Part shown: piece by piece, positions 33,808 to 42,216 of the stretch
Position numbering within the stretch: the stretch's first letter is position 1
Layout: the number at the start of each line of letters is the position of its first letter
Source of the DNA: Kribbella pratensis
GTDB lineage: Bacteria; Actinomycetota; Actinomycetes; Propionibacteriales; Kribbellaceae
Direction: 5' to 3'
DNA: 64,000 nucleotides
Assembly: GCF_004366075.1 (NCBI RefSeq)
Contig: NZ_SODU01000001.1
Location: forward strand, 2,377,134 to 2,441,133
Position numbers and translations under genes: made by a program
Notes under the pieces: model-generated
Database searches by the model: none
What the model saw: the letters and a program-made list of their open reading frames with translations, nothing else
Told to the model about the DNA's origin: nothing

Positions 33808-34746
33808 TCAGACGGCGGGTGGGACGGCCACGACCTTGCCGTGGATCTGTCCAGCCTCGGCCTGCTGGTGGATCGCGGGCAGCTCGCTCAGCGGCACGCG
33901 CCGGGCGATCTCGACGTGGAGGTCGCCGCTGTCGATGAGGGCGACGAGGTTCGAGAGCACATCCGCGTCGGGGTGGACGAAGATCGTGGCCGCGCGCACG
34001 TTGCGCTCATCGTCGCCTGGCGTCGTCACGGTCGGGGTCGTGGAAACGACCACGCCGCCATCGCGGACCCGTGTGACCAGTGCGGTGAACCCGTCCGGGG
34101 TGATCGGGGCCAGATTGAGCAGTACGTCGACTTGCTCGGCGACCGCATCGAGCACAGAGGTGGCCGTGTGATCGATGATCTCGTCCGCACCGGCCGCCTT
34201 GACGATCTCGCTGCTGCGAGGGCTCGCGGTGGCGATGACGTACGCACCGGCGCGCTTGGCCAACTGCACGGCGTACCCGCCCACAGGGCCGCCGGCACCG
34301 TTGATCAGCACCCGCTGACCGGCCTTGAGTTGGCCGGCCTCGAAGAGTGCCTGTGAGGCGGTGAGCCCGACCGACGGCAGCCCGGCGGCATCGGCAAGCG
34401 GGATACGCACCGGCGCCTTCACCAGTGCGCTCGCCGGCGCGACGACGTACTGCGCTGCCGAACCATCAGCGTTCATGGGGATGAACCCGACGACGTTCTC
34501 GCCCACGGTGAGGCCCTCCACCCCGTCGCCGAGCGCGTCGATCGTGCCGGAGACGTCGTAGCCCGGAACGTGCGGCAGCGTCACCGGGATCGGCAGGAAA
34601 CCGCCGCGGATGCCGCCGTCGGCCGGGTTGTACGCCGACCCGGCGACCTGGATGCGCACCTCACCGGCGCCGGGGACCGGCTGCTCGGCATCCTCGTAGC
34701 GCAGAACCTCCGGGCCGCCCGTTGCGTGGAACCGTACTGCCTTCAT
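33808..34746 (-). CDS. NADP-dependent quinone oxidoreductase-like MDR protein
   Basis: A 312-residue protein starting at ATG 34746 behind GGGAAG. It has a GroES-like domain (MKAVRFHATGGPEVLRYED; LPHVPGYDVSGTIDALGDG) and a Rossmann domain (VLINGAGGPVGGYAVQLAKR). No zinc ligands are seen. It is distinct from the 6643/12447 pair. It is divergent from a MarR gene with three palindromic boxes between them, so it is very likely the MarR target, e.g. for detoxifying a quinone or electrophile. Confidence 0.88.
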   Translation of the reverse strand: MKAVRFHATGGPEVLRYEDAEQPVPGAGEVRIQVAGSAYNPADGGIRGGFLPIPVTLPHVPGYDVSGTIDALGDGVEGLTVGENVVGFIPMNADGSAAQYVVAPASALVKAPVRIPLADAAGLPSVGLTASQALFEAGQLKAGQRVLINGAGGPVGGYAVQLAKRAGAYVIATASPRSSEIVKAAGADEIIDHTATSVLDAVAEQVDVLLNLAPITPDGFTALVTRVRDGGVVVSTTPTVTTPGDDERNVRAATIFVHPDADVLSNLVALIDSGDLHVEIARRVPLSELPAIHQQAEAGQIHGKVVAVPPAV

Positions 34747-34767
34747 GATTTCTTCCCTTCGGCGATG

Positions 34768-34843
34768 TGCTTCGGATTCGAAGCAACTGAGTACCACCGT
34801 ACCTCTGCTTCGAAGTCGAAGCAAGTACTTCGAGTTAGAAGCA
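34768..34843. promoter_or_regulatory. Three 18-bp MarR boxes (TGCTTCGAA-n-TCGAAGCA type)
   Basis: TGCTTCGGATTCGAAGCA (34768-34785), TGCTTCGAAGTCGAAGCA (34806-34823) and TACTTCGAGTTAGAAGCA (34826-34843) fill the divergent region between the oxidoreductase and the MarR gene. Starts are 38 and 20 bp apart. The middle copy is symmetric outside its two central bases; the third is weakest. Confidence 0.75.
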
Positions 34844-34859
34844 CTGATAAACTCGGCCC

Positions 34860-35381
34860 ATGACCTCACCGCGGCCTTCGCTGGACGCCACGCAGCTGGG
34901 CGCGTACTTCGCCCTCATCGAGGCGAGCAGCCTGCTGAAGCACGCCGTCGAGCAGCAGCTGCGAGAGGCCGGAGATCTCAGCTACGTGCAGTTCCAGCTC
35001 CTGGCCACCCTCGGTGACTCCCCGACGGGCAGTCAGCGGATGACCGATCTGGCCGACGGTGTCGTCTACAGCCGCAGCGGACTGACCTACCAGGCCCAGA
35101 CGCTGGAGAAGCGGGACCTGGTGACCCGGACGCCGTCCTCCGACGACGAGCGCAGCACCACCGTCACCATCACCGACGAGGGACGTGCCGTGCTCGCGAG
35201 GGTCTTCCCTGGTCACATCGCGGTGCTCGACGACCTGCTGTTCGCCCCACTGTCCCGCTCCGACATCGAGACACTCGCCGACATCCTCGCCCGCGCGCGC
35301 GACCACATGCGTCGAACGCCGCCACGGTCAGCAGAACCACGACGGCGCAAGAAAACGACCGGCACGACCCAAGCTCCCTAG
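34860..35381 (+). CDS. MarR-family regulator
   Basis: A 173-residue protein from ATG 34860. The winged helix is typical (LSYVQFQLLATLGDSPTGSQ; MTDLADGVVYSRSGLTYQAQ; the DDERSTTVTITDEG wing). It would bind as a dimer to the palindromes upstream and regulate itself and the divergent oxidoreductase. No redox-sensing Cys is present in the whole protein, so a ligand rather than thiol oxidation would be the signal. The C-terminus is basic (RRRKK). Confidence 0.88.
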   Translation: MTSPRPSLDATQLGAYFALIEASSLLKHAVEQQLREAGDLSYVQFQLLATLGDSPTGSQRMTDLADGVVYSRSGLTYQAQTLEKRDLVTRTPSSDDERSTTVTITDEGRAVLARVFPGHIAVLDDLLFAPLSRSDIETLADILARARDHMRRTPPRSAEPRRRKKTTGTTQAP

Positions 35382-35400
35382 GCCAGACGAGTTCCTCACG

Positions 35401-36285
35401 TCAGGTGGCGTGCGCCGGCTCGGGCGATCGATGCGAGGTGCGGCGTACGGACAGGAGGCGGCAGGACAGGTAGATGGCGAAGGAGATGCTTGTGATGTAA
35501 GGGCTGATCGGGATCGAACTGCCGGCGGCGAGCAGGATTCCTCCGACCGACGCGACCACGGCGAAGGCCGTGCTGAGCAGTGGAACCCAGACCGGTGACG
35601 AGGAGACCCGTAGCGCTGCGGCCGCGGGTGTGACCAGGAGCGAGAGCACCAGGAGTGCGCCGACGATCTGGACCGAGACCGCGACCGCGAGACCGAGCAG
35701 GATCATGAAGACGATCGACAGGACGCCGACCGGGACACCGCGGGCAGCGGCAACGTCCGCGTCCGTACTCGCGAACAGCAACGGCCGCCAGATCACCACC
35801 AGACCGACTGCCACGACGGCGGAGATGACGATGAGCGACGTGACCTGCGGATCGTCGATCGCCACGATCTGCCCGGTGAGCAGGCCGAACTTGTTCGCCG
35901 CCCGTCCGTGGTAGAGGCCGAGACACAGGATCCCGAGTCCGAGGCCGAACGGCATCAGGACGGCGGTCACCGAGTTGCGGTCCCGGGCGCGCGCACCGAG
36001 TACGCCGATCAACAGCGCTGCCGTCAGCGAGCCGAGAAGTGCCCCAGTGACGACGCCGGCGCCGAAAAGCAGGCCGGCCGCCGCGCCGGCGAAGGACAGC
36101 TCACTGACGCCGTGCACGGCGAACGCCATGTCGCGCATCATCACGAACACGCCGATCAGGCCGCCGACGATGCCGAGCACGACGCAGGCGATGATCGAGT
36201 TCTTCAACAGGGGCAGGAGTTGTCTGTAATCGGAGAAGTCGAAGATCTCCGACCAGACTGTGCCGAGACTGTCCAGGCCGATCAC
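35401..36285 (-). CDS. Zinc/metal ABC transporter permease (ZnuB type)
   Basis: A 294-residue membrane protein from GTG 36285, overlapping the ATPase stop. It has about eight helices with the ABC-3 family pattern (SIIACVVLGIVGGLIGVFVM; MAFAVHGVSELSFAGAAAGL; VGALLVLSLLVTPAAAALRV). It forms the membrane channel of the importer with the ATPase at 36282-37085 and the lipoprotein at 37082-38011. The Zur-like box upstream supports zinc as substrate. Confidence 0.88.
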   Translation of the reverse strand: MIGLDSLGTVWSEIFDFSDYRQLLPLLKNSIIACVVLGIVGGLIGVFVMMRDMAFAVHGVSELSFAGAAAGLLFGAGVVTGALLGSLTAALLIGVLGARARDRNSVTAVLMPFGLGLGILCLGLYHGRAANKFGLLTGQIVAIDDPQVTSLIVISAVVAVGLVVIWRPLLFASTDADVAAARGVPVGVLSIVFMILLGLAVAVSVQIVGALLVLSLLVTPAAAALRVSSSPVWVPLLSTAFAVVASVGGILLAAGSSIPISPYITSISFAIYLSCRLLSVRRTSHRSPEPAHAT

Positions 36286-37085
36286 CGGAGCACCGCCGCT
36301 TCCGGGTGGTGGTACGGGTCCTGGTCCGGCACACCCGCGACTAGGATCCGTCCGTTGTGCCGGATCACTTCGACCGGGGCGTCGAACAGCTCACTCAGTA
36401 CGTCGGTGGTCATCACCTCGTCCGGCGTACCGATCCGGAACCGGTGGTTCGCGATGTAGAGCACCCGATCGACCTTGTCGAGGATCGGGTTGATGTCGTG
36501 GGTGACGAACAGGACGCCGAGGTCGAGCCGCCGGCGGGCGTCGTCGACCAGATCGCTGACCAGCCGTTGGTGCGGCAGGTCGAGCGACAGCAGCGGTTCG
36601 TCGCACAACAGCAGCCGCGGATCGGCCGCCAGCGCCTGCGCGATCCGCAACCTTTGCTGCTCGCCGCCCGACAGCGACGACAGCGGAGTGGACGCGTAGG
36701 CCTCCGCTCCGACCGACGAGAGCAACTGGTTGACCCGCTGACGCCGCGCCCGGGACGGGATCGGAACACCCCACCGGTGCCCGTCCACCCCGAGCGCCAC
36801 GAGGTCCCGGCCGCGGAGCGGTACGCCGTCCTCGGCCAGCCGCTGTTGCGGTACGTATCCGATCCGCCGATCGCCCCGCCGTACCGGCGTACCAAGGAAC
36901 GTCGCGGATCCGGACCACAACGGGACCTGGCCGAGAACGACCTTCAGCAGGCTCGACTTGCCCGACCCGTTGGCGCCCAGTACGGCGATCAACTCGCCAC
37001 TGCTGACCTCGAGATCGAGACCCTCCCAGAGCCTGCGAGCCCCGAAGCCGAGCGCGGCCCGCTCCAGGCGCAGTACGACGCTCAC
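36282..37085 (-). CDS. Zinc/metal ABC transporter ATPase (ZnuC type)
   Basis: A 267-residue protein from GTG 37085. Walker A is GANGSGKSS, signature LSGGEQQRL, Walker B LLLCDEPLLSLDLP, and H-loop THDIN. The start overlaps the binding-protein stop (GTGA) and the stop overlaps the permease start, so all three are coupled. It drives metal import at the inner face of the membrane. Confidence 0.88.
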   Translation of the reverse strand: MSVVLRLERAALGFGARRLWEGLDLEVSSGELIAVLGANGSGKSSLLKVVLGQVPLWSGSATFLGTPVRRGDRRIGYVPQQRLAEDGVPLRGRDLVALGVDGHRWGVPIPSRARRQRVNQLLSSVGAEAYASTPLSSLSGGEQQRLRIAQALAADPRLLLCDEPLLSLDLPHQRLVSDLVDDARRRLDLGVLFVTHDINPILDKVDRVLYIANHRFRIGTPDEVMTTDVLSELFDAPVEVIRHNGRILVAGVPDQDPYHHPEAAVLR

Positions 37086-38011
37086 TGCCCGAGTGCGGCG
37101 CCGACCGCCGTGAGGTTCGCCGACATCCAGCCCACGTAGTCCTCGCCGCTCGGGAGGGTCTCGGTGACCGGTACCACCGGGATGTTGTTCTGCTTGGCGG
37201 CGGTCAGCACCTTCTCGGTCTCCGGACCGGTGGTCTGCGCGTTGTACGCGAGCAGCTTGACCTCGTGCCTGCTGTACAGCTGCAAGGTCTCGTTCAGTAC
37301 CTTCGCCGGTACGTCGGTGTCCTCCTCGATGGCCTCGCTGAACTCGTCCGGAGTCTTGTTCTGCAGGCCGACCGCGTCGAGCAGGTAGACCGGCACCGGC
37401 TCGGTGATGGCGACAGGCTGACCGTCGTACTTCGCCTTCAGGGTCGCCTCCTCCTGGGTCAGCGCCTCGATCTTCTGCTTGAGCGCGGCCGCGTTCTGCT
37501 GGAACGTCGACGCGTCGCCGGGCGCCGCCTTGGCGTAGGCCTGCTGGATCTGATCGACGACCTTCGCGACCGTCGGGAAGTCGTACCAGACGTGCTCGTT
37601 GAGCTCCTCGCCTCCGGCCGCCTTCTTGCCGGAGATGGTCACCGCGTTCAGCACGGTCGCCGAGGTGTTCTCGGCGCTCTTCAGCATCCGGTCCATGAAG
37701 TCGTCGTAGCCCCCGCCGTTCTCGAGCACCACCGCGGCATCGGCCAGCGCCAACTGGTTGCGGGTGTTCGCTTCGTACTCGTGCGGATCGGCATCCGGGC
37801 TGGTGATGATCGAGGTGACCTCGACCTTCTCGCCACCGACGGTGCCGGCCAGATCGCCCCAGACGTCGGTCGACGCGACCACCTTGATCTTCGCGCCGCC
37901 GGACGCGCCGGGCGACGAGGTGGACCCGGCGGCGGCACCGCCCGAGCAGCCGCTCAGCCCCAGAGCGACGACGGTGACAACAGCGGGCACAGCGAACAGT
38001 CTGCGACTCAT
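37082..38011 (-). CDS. Zinc-binding lipoprotein of the ABC importer (ZnuA type)
   Basis: A 309-residue cluster A-I binding protein. A lipoprotein signal ends in lipobox LSGC (Cys about 22). Metal-ligand candidates are the His in SPDADPHEYE, in NEHVWYDFPT and in LYSRHEVKLL, plus a C-terminal acidic residue; the long His-rich loop of some ZnuA proteins is absent. The start is ATG 38011. A Zur-like palindrome lies 30 bp upstream. It delivers zinc (or manganese) to the coupled permease. Confidence 0.88.
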   Translation of the reverse strand: MSRRLFAVPAVVTVVALGLSGCSGGAAAGSTSSPGASGGAKIKVVASTDVWGDLAGTVGGEKVEVTSIITSPDADPHEYEANTRNQLALADAAVVLENGGGYDDFMDRMLKSAENTSATVLNAVTISGKKAAGGEELNEHVWYDFPTVAKVVDQIQQAYAKAAPGDASTFQQNAAALKQKIEALTQEEATLKAKYDGQPVAITEPVPVYLLDAVGLQNKTPDEFSEAIEEDTDVPAKVLNETLQLYSRHEVKLLAYNAQTTGPETEKVLTAAKQNNIPVVPVTETLPSGEDYVGWMSANLTAVGAALGQ

Positions 38012-38040
38012 GGCAGAACCAACCTTCGAGCGGAGTGAAA

Positions 38041-38055
38041 TGACAACCGTTATCA
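38041..38055 (-). promoter_or_regulatory. Zur-like box upstream of the zinc importer
   Basis: TGACAACCGTTATCA is a 7-1-7 palindrome with one mismatch, followed by TTATC, 30 bp before the start of the binding-protein gene. It resembles the TGATAATnATTATCA-type Zur sites of actinobacteria, so zinc repression is the likely control. Confidence 0.65.
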
Positions 38056-38115
38056 TTATCGCATCCACTCCGAATCCGCCAGCCGCGCCCCTCCAGGGAC
38101 GAGGTGCGCCCGTTC

Positions 38116-39249
38116 TCAGCCGAACACGTCTCGGATCTTCTCGAGGTAGGCGTAGCCGTTGTGGGTGTCGGGGAGCAGGGCCGAGCCCTCGGTCCACTCG
38201 TTCCAGGCGTTGACGGTGATGATCGGATGTGGTTGGCGGTGGCGTTCGAGGAAGGACTTGGCCAGCAGTAATCCGTCCCTGAACTCCTCAGGCGTCGGAT
38301 CGAACGTCGTTGTCCACGGGTAGCGGCCGCGCTCGAACGGGCGGCTCTGGTCGGTGCGCGGGGACGCGTCCCACCCGACGGTCACATTCGGGTAGAACGG
38401 TATGTCGAGTTCCGCGACGTACCGCTCGTAGTCGGCGAAGGCAGCCTCGCGCAACGGCCCGATCTCGGCGCGCGGGAACTCGAACCCGGCGAGGTCGGCG
38501 TGATGCACCCAGACGTACGACGTCGCGGACCGGAAGCCGAGTCTCCGCACCAGGCCGGCCGGCGAGTCGAGCGTGATCGCCGCGGGCAGTACGCCGACGC
38601 CCCAGATCACCGCATCGAGGTGGAGTCCCACGAAGCCCGCCAGTCTGGTCTGTTCGTCGAACCACTGCAACGCGTCCGCTGTCTCCTCGACTCCGCCGAG
38701 GCCGGCGATGAGGCTGCCGAGCTCGTAGATCGACAGCCACGGGCGGCCGTCGACGGTGAGGTAGTTCGGGCGCGCGAAGTACCTGTCGATGACGTGCCTG
38801 GCCAGCTTCTCGAACGCGGCGCGATCGATCGCACCGTTCTTGAGCCGCTGGGGTGAGTCGTTCAATGGGTCGTCGTGCGGGAAGATGTCGACGAGTTCGT
38901 GGTTCGCCCACATCAACGCGAACTTGACGTCGTTGCTGTTCCGGGCGGCGAGCAGCCCGTCGTCGAGGGCCGCCTGGAGATAGGGACCGTCGTCGTACCA
39001 GTAGTAGTCGACCAGGAAGCCGTCGACGCCATACTGCTTGGCCAGCCGGATCTGCTGTTCCGCCGCGGCCGGTGTGGCCTCGTCGAAGCGGCCGTCGATG
39101 GGGATACGCGGTTGCCGGTGCCCTTCGAACCGTGGCCGCGCCGCTTCGAGCAGCTGCCACTCGTCCCAGTCCTCGCCGAACCATTGCGCGTTCCGCGGAT
39201 CGCGGTGCCAGTCCGGGAAGTAGTACGCGAATACCTGCGGTCGATCCAT
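38116..39249 (-). CDS. GH99-like / WbsX-type domain protein
   Basis: A 377-residue protein from ATG 39249 (a TTG precedes it). VFAYYFPDWHRDP and the LAKQYGVDGFLVDYYWYDDG block are typical of the GH99-like WbsX domain; the end has ITVNAWNEWTEGSALLPDTH, a conserved motif of this group. No signal peptide or ribosome site is seen. Homologues are linked to glycan turnover or O-antigen clusters. The 97 bp to the left holds only the Zur box region. Activity is not proven for this subgroup. Confidence 0.8.
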   Translation of the reverse strand: MDRPQVFAYYFPDWHRDPRNAQWFGEDWDEWQLLEAARPRFEGHRQPRIPIDGRFDEATPAAAEQQIRLAKQYGVDGFLVDYYWYDDGPYLQAALDDGLLAARNSNDVKFALMWANHELVDIFPHDDPLNDSPQRLKNGAIDRAAFEKLARHVIDRYFARPNYLTVDGRPWLSIYELGSLIAGLGGVEETADALQWFDEQTRLAGFVGLHLDAVIWGVGVLPAAITLDSPAGLVRRLGFRSATSYVWVHHADLAGFEFPRAEIGPLREAAFADYERYVAELDIPFYPNVTVGWDASPRTDQSRPFERGRYPWTTTFDPTPEEFRDGLLLAKSFLERHRQPHPIITVNAWNEWTEGSALLPDTHNGYAYLEKIRDVFG

Positions 39250-39369
39250 CAATCAATCATTTCATTCGCCGGCGGGTGTTGGTTTGTGCGTGCCCGGCGC
39301 AACTTTCCGGTCCTGCGTGGTATCGAGTAAGCAGAAGCGTTACCACGTACTGTGACCCGAGGGACCATG

Positions 39370-40311
39370 ATGTCCGTTCGTCTGAGTACTGCCCTCACTG
39401 CAGCCGCCACCGCGATTCTCCTGACGGGGACCGGTACCGGCGTCGCGACCGCACGAACGACGGCCGGTACGGCCGCCTCCGCAGCCTGCCGCATGGCCCC
39501 GGGATCCGTGACGGCCGGCGGCGACCACACGCGCACGATCGTGACGGCCACGTCGCCGCCGACGGTGCAGGAGACCCCTGTTTACACCGACATCTACCCT
39601 GACGGCCAAGTCCGGCTGAGCGGGTCGCTCGAGAACGATCCGGACGTCACCGGTACCGGCGGGCGGTTCTCCGGTTACGTGGTGATGGGCTCGACGCTGT
39701 ACGGCAGCGGCTATCTGCTCAAGGAGGACGGCTCGGTCGACCGGCCGACGGTCGGCCTCAGCCGGGTGGGCGGCGGCTGGGGTGACGCGACCTTCCTCGA
39801 GTCGACGACGTACTGGAAGTATCCGGATCCCCCGGTCCTCACCTCGAAGTACTCGCTGCGCAGCGACGGCACCCTGACCCGCTGGGACGACCGTTCCGGG
39901 ACGGTCTGGAGCAACAAACAGACCGCGACCGGGTTCGCCGCGGTCAAGACGATGGCGCTGATCAGCCAGACCGCGACGTACGACACCTTCCTGGCGAACA
40001 CCAGAGGCGGCGCGCTCTACACGATCCGGATCCCCCGGACCTCGCCGATGAAGCCGATCGTGAAGCAGGTCCGCGCCTCGACCTGGCAGGGCTTCGAGGC
40101 GATGGTGATCGAGAAGTGCGGCGTCTACGGAACGATCCTGCTCGGCATCGACAAGGACACCGGTGCGGGATACCTGTACGCCGTTGGTCATGCCAATGGA
40201 ACCGCCACCGTCATCAAGGGACTCGGCAAGGTGCCCAAGACGTTCACCGACCCCGTCTACTTCCGCCACGTCCTCCGCCCGGGCGACAACCCGATGCTGT
40301 TCGGGGAGTGA
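39370..40311 (+). CDS. Secreted protein of unknown function, first of a tandem pair
   Basis: A 313-residue protein with GAGGG six bases before ATG 39370; the ATG three bases earlier is also possible. The signal peptide is STALTAAATAILLTGTGTGV. The mature part contains two conserved Cys (ACRMAPG and EKCGVYG) and repeated blade-like segments (YSLRSDGTLTRWD; GALYTIRIP; LLGIDKDTGAGYLYAVG), which could form a tachylectin-like beta-propeller. It shares most of its length with the next gene. The function is unknown. Confidence 0.75.
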   Translation: MSVRLSTALTAAATAILLTGTGTGVATARTTAGTAASAACRMAPGSVTAGGDHTRTIVTATSPPTVQETPVYTDIYPDGQVRLSGSLENDPDVTGTGGRFSGYVVMGSTLYGSGYLLKEDGSVDRPTVGLSRVGGGWGDATFLESTTYWKYPDPPVLTSKYSLRSDGTLTRWDDRSGTVWSNKQTATGFAAVKTMALISQTATYDTFLANTRGGALYTIRIPRTSPMKPIVKQVRASTWQGFEAMVIEKCGVYGTILLGIDKDTGAGYLYAVGHANGTATVIKGLGKVPKTFTDPVYFRHVLRPGDNPMLFGE

Positions 40312-40319
40312 TGATCACC

Positions 40320-41258
40320 ATGTCGAGACGACTTTGTACGGCGGGGCGTGTGGCAGCTGCTGCCGCGCTCGTGACGGGCGTTCTCGCCGGGACTCCGGGC
40401 GAGGCACTCGCTGCTGACACGGCCGCCACCGCGGGGTGCAAGATCGAGGTCGGGTCGGTGACCGCCGCTCGCGGTCACACGGACCGCGTGATCACCGCCG
40501 GCTCGCCGGCAACGGTGCAGGAGAAGCCGAGCTATCCCGACATCTACCCCGAGGGCCTGCCTCGGATGAGCAGTGCGATCACCAACGGACTCGTCCTCCC
40601 CAGTCCCGGCCGCATGTACTCCGGCCACGTGGTGATCGGCTCGGGCCTCTACAGCGGCTACTACATCGTCAAGGAGAACGGCGAGATCGACCCGGAGCAG
40701 CACCACAACTTCCGGGTCGGTGGCGGCTGGGGTGACGCGACCTTCCTCGAGTCGAGCTACCCGAACGATACCGATCCCTGGGCCTTGGTCAACCACTACT
40801 CGCTGCGCAGCAACGGCACGCTCACCCGGTGGGACTCCAAGGGCGGGTTCGGTTGGACCAACCCACAATCCGCAGGCGGGTTCGCGGCGGTGAAGACGAT
40901 GGCGTTGCTCAGCCAGACGTCGACGTACGACACCTTCCTGGCGACCACGCGGGGCGGCGCCCTCTACACGATCCGGCTCCCCCTGACCTCGCCCATGAAG
41001 CCGATCGTCAAGAAGGTCCGCAGTTCGACCTGGCAAGGCTTCGAGGCGCTGGTGCTCACGAAGTGCGGCGCGTATGGATCGCTGCTGCTCGGCATCGACA
41101 AGGACACCGGATCCGGCTACCTGTACGCCGTTGGCCACGCCAACGGCACCTCGACCGTCATCCAGGGCCTCGGCAAGGTCCCGGCAACCTTCACTGACCC
41201 CGTTTACTTCCGCCACATCCTCGAGCCCGGCAAAGAACCGCAGCTCTTCGGCGAGTAG
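40320..41258 (+). CDS. Secreted protein of unknown function, second of a tandem pair
   Basis: A 312-residue paralogue of the preceding protein with the same two Cys (GCKIEVG, TKCGAYG) and the same blocks (RVGGGWGDATFLES; YSLRSNGTLTRWD; LLGIDKDTGSGYLYAVGHAN). The signal peptide is AAAAALVTGVLAGTPGEALA. GGGGAG lies 11 bases before ATG 40320; an ATG at 40311 overlaps the preceding stop. A strong hairpin follows the stop. The two genes form one transcript and arose by tandem duplication. Confidence 0.75.
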   Translation: MSRRLCTAGRVAAAAALVTGVLAGTPGEALAADTAATAGCKIEVGSVTAARGHTDRVITAGSPATVQEKPSYPDIYPEGLPRMSSAITNGLVLPSPGRMYSGHVVIGSGLYSGYYIVKENGEIDPEQHHNFRVGGGWGDATFLESSYPNDTDPWALVNHYSLRSNGTLTRWDSKGGFGWTNPQSAGGFAAVKTMALLSQTSTYDTFLATTRGGALYTIRLPLTSPMKPIVKKVRSSTWQGFEALVLTKCGAYGSLLLGIDKDTGSGYLYAVGHANGTSTVIQGLGKVPATFTDPVYFRHILEPGKEPQLFGE

Positions 41259-41275
41259 TCCCGATCGGGTCGGCC

Positions 41276-41309
41276 GCCCTCAGCACGCATGATGTCGCGT
41301 GCTGAGGGC
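41276..41309 (+). terminator. Perfect 13-bp hairpin after the secreted-protein pair
   Basis: GCCCTCAGCACGC (41276-41288) and GCGTGCTGAGGGC (41297-41309) are exact complements around an 8-base loop, 17 bp after the stop at 41258. No T-run follows, as in many actinobacterial terminators. The ATG at 41289 lies in the loop, which argues against it as the start of the next gene. Confidence 0.75.
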
Positions 41310-41321
41310 ACTGACGGAGAG

Positions 41322-42215
41322 ATGAGTGGGCGCCGATTCGTCAGTGATCGTCAGGCGCAGCTGACCCTCGCGGTCGGCGCGCTGCTGGTGTCCGTGTCCT
41401 CGGTTCTCATCGACCTGGCCGGCGCGACCCCGGGCACCGCCAGTGTCTATCGATGTCTGCTGGCACTGCCACCGCTCATCGTCCTCGCCTGGTTCGAGAG
41501 GCGTCGCGGGGGACCGCTCCGCGGCCGCGACGTCTCGTTCGCCGCGCTGGCCGGCGCCTTCTTCGCGGGCGACATGCTCCTGTGGACGCAAGCGATCTTC
41601 GAGGTCGGCGCAGGCCTGTCGACGGTGCTGGTGAACGTACAAGTCGTCCTGGTTCCCCTGCTGGCGTGGGTCGCGGATCGCGAAGGCGTGACCGCTCGCT
41701 ATCTGGCCTGGGTACCGGTCCTGCTGGCCGGAGTCGTTCTCACCTCAGGGGTCGCGGGAGGCGGCGCGTCCGGGACCGAACCGCTCGCAGGCACCGTTCA
41801 TGCCACGCTGGCGGCCGTTTGCTACTCGGTCTTCCTGTTCCTCCTTCGGCGAGGCGGCCGGCAAGGCTCACCGATCCAGAACTACTCCGTGGTGATCGCC
41901 GCGGCGTGCGTGGTCGCCCTGGCCGCCGGATCGCTGTGGCACGGCGTCGACCTCGCTCCGGGATGGAAGGTCATCGGCTGGCTCACCGGTGTCGCGCTCG
42001 CCGGCACCGTACTCGGCTGGCTCCTCGTCGCCACGGCGTCACCGCATCTGCCCAGCCACGTCGGCGCCGTACTCCTGATGCTCACTCCGGTCGGCGCCCT
42101 CGCTCTGGGTGCGCTGATCCTCGGCGAGCGGCCGACTCCGCTCCAGTTGCTCGGCTGTGTCCTGATCCTCGCCGGCTCCTACTTCGCGACCCAGCGCGTC
42201 CGGCTCAGATCGTGA
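41322..42215 (+). CDS. EamA/DMT-family transporter
   Basis: A 297-residue membrane protein with about ten helices in two EamA repeats (first from LTLAVGALLVSVSSVLIDLA; second from GTVHATLAAVCYSVFLFLLR). The end VLLMLTPVGALALGALILGE with PTPLQLLGCVLILAG is typical. ATG 41322 is chosen because the earlier ATG lies in the terminator loop; GGAGA is rather close to it. Such proteins export metabolites or amino acids; the substrate is unknown. A second member is at 43845-44672. Confidence 0.85.
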   Translation: MSGRRFVSDRQAQLTLAVGALLVSVSSVLIDLAGATPGTASVYRCLLALPPLIVLAWFERRRGGPLRGRDVSFAALAGAFFAGDMLLWTQAIFEVGAGLSTVLVNVQVVLVPLLAWVADREGVTARYLAWVPVLLAGVVLTSGVAGGGASGTEPLAGTVHATLAAVCYSVFLFLLRRGGRQGSPIQNYSVVIAAACVVALAAGSLWHGVDLAPGWKVIGWLTGVALAGTVLGWLLVATASPHLPSHVGAVLLMLTPVGALALGALILGERPTPLQLLGCVLILAGSYFATQRVRLRS

Positions 42216-42216
42216 G

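Noticed and set aside
41289..41291. ATG as start of the EamA transporter
   Set aside because: It lies in the loop of the 13-bp terminator hairpin, has no ribosome site, and would add residues not typical of the family.
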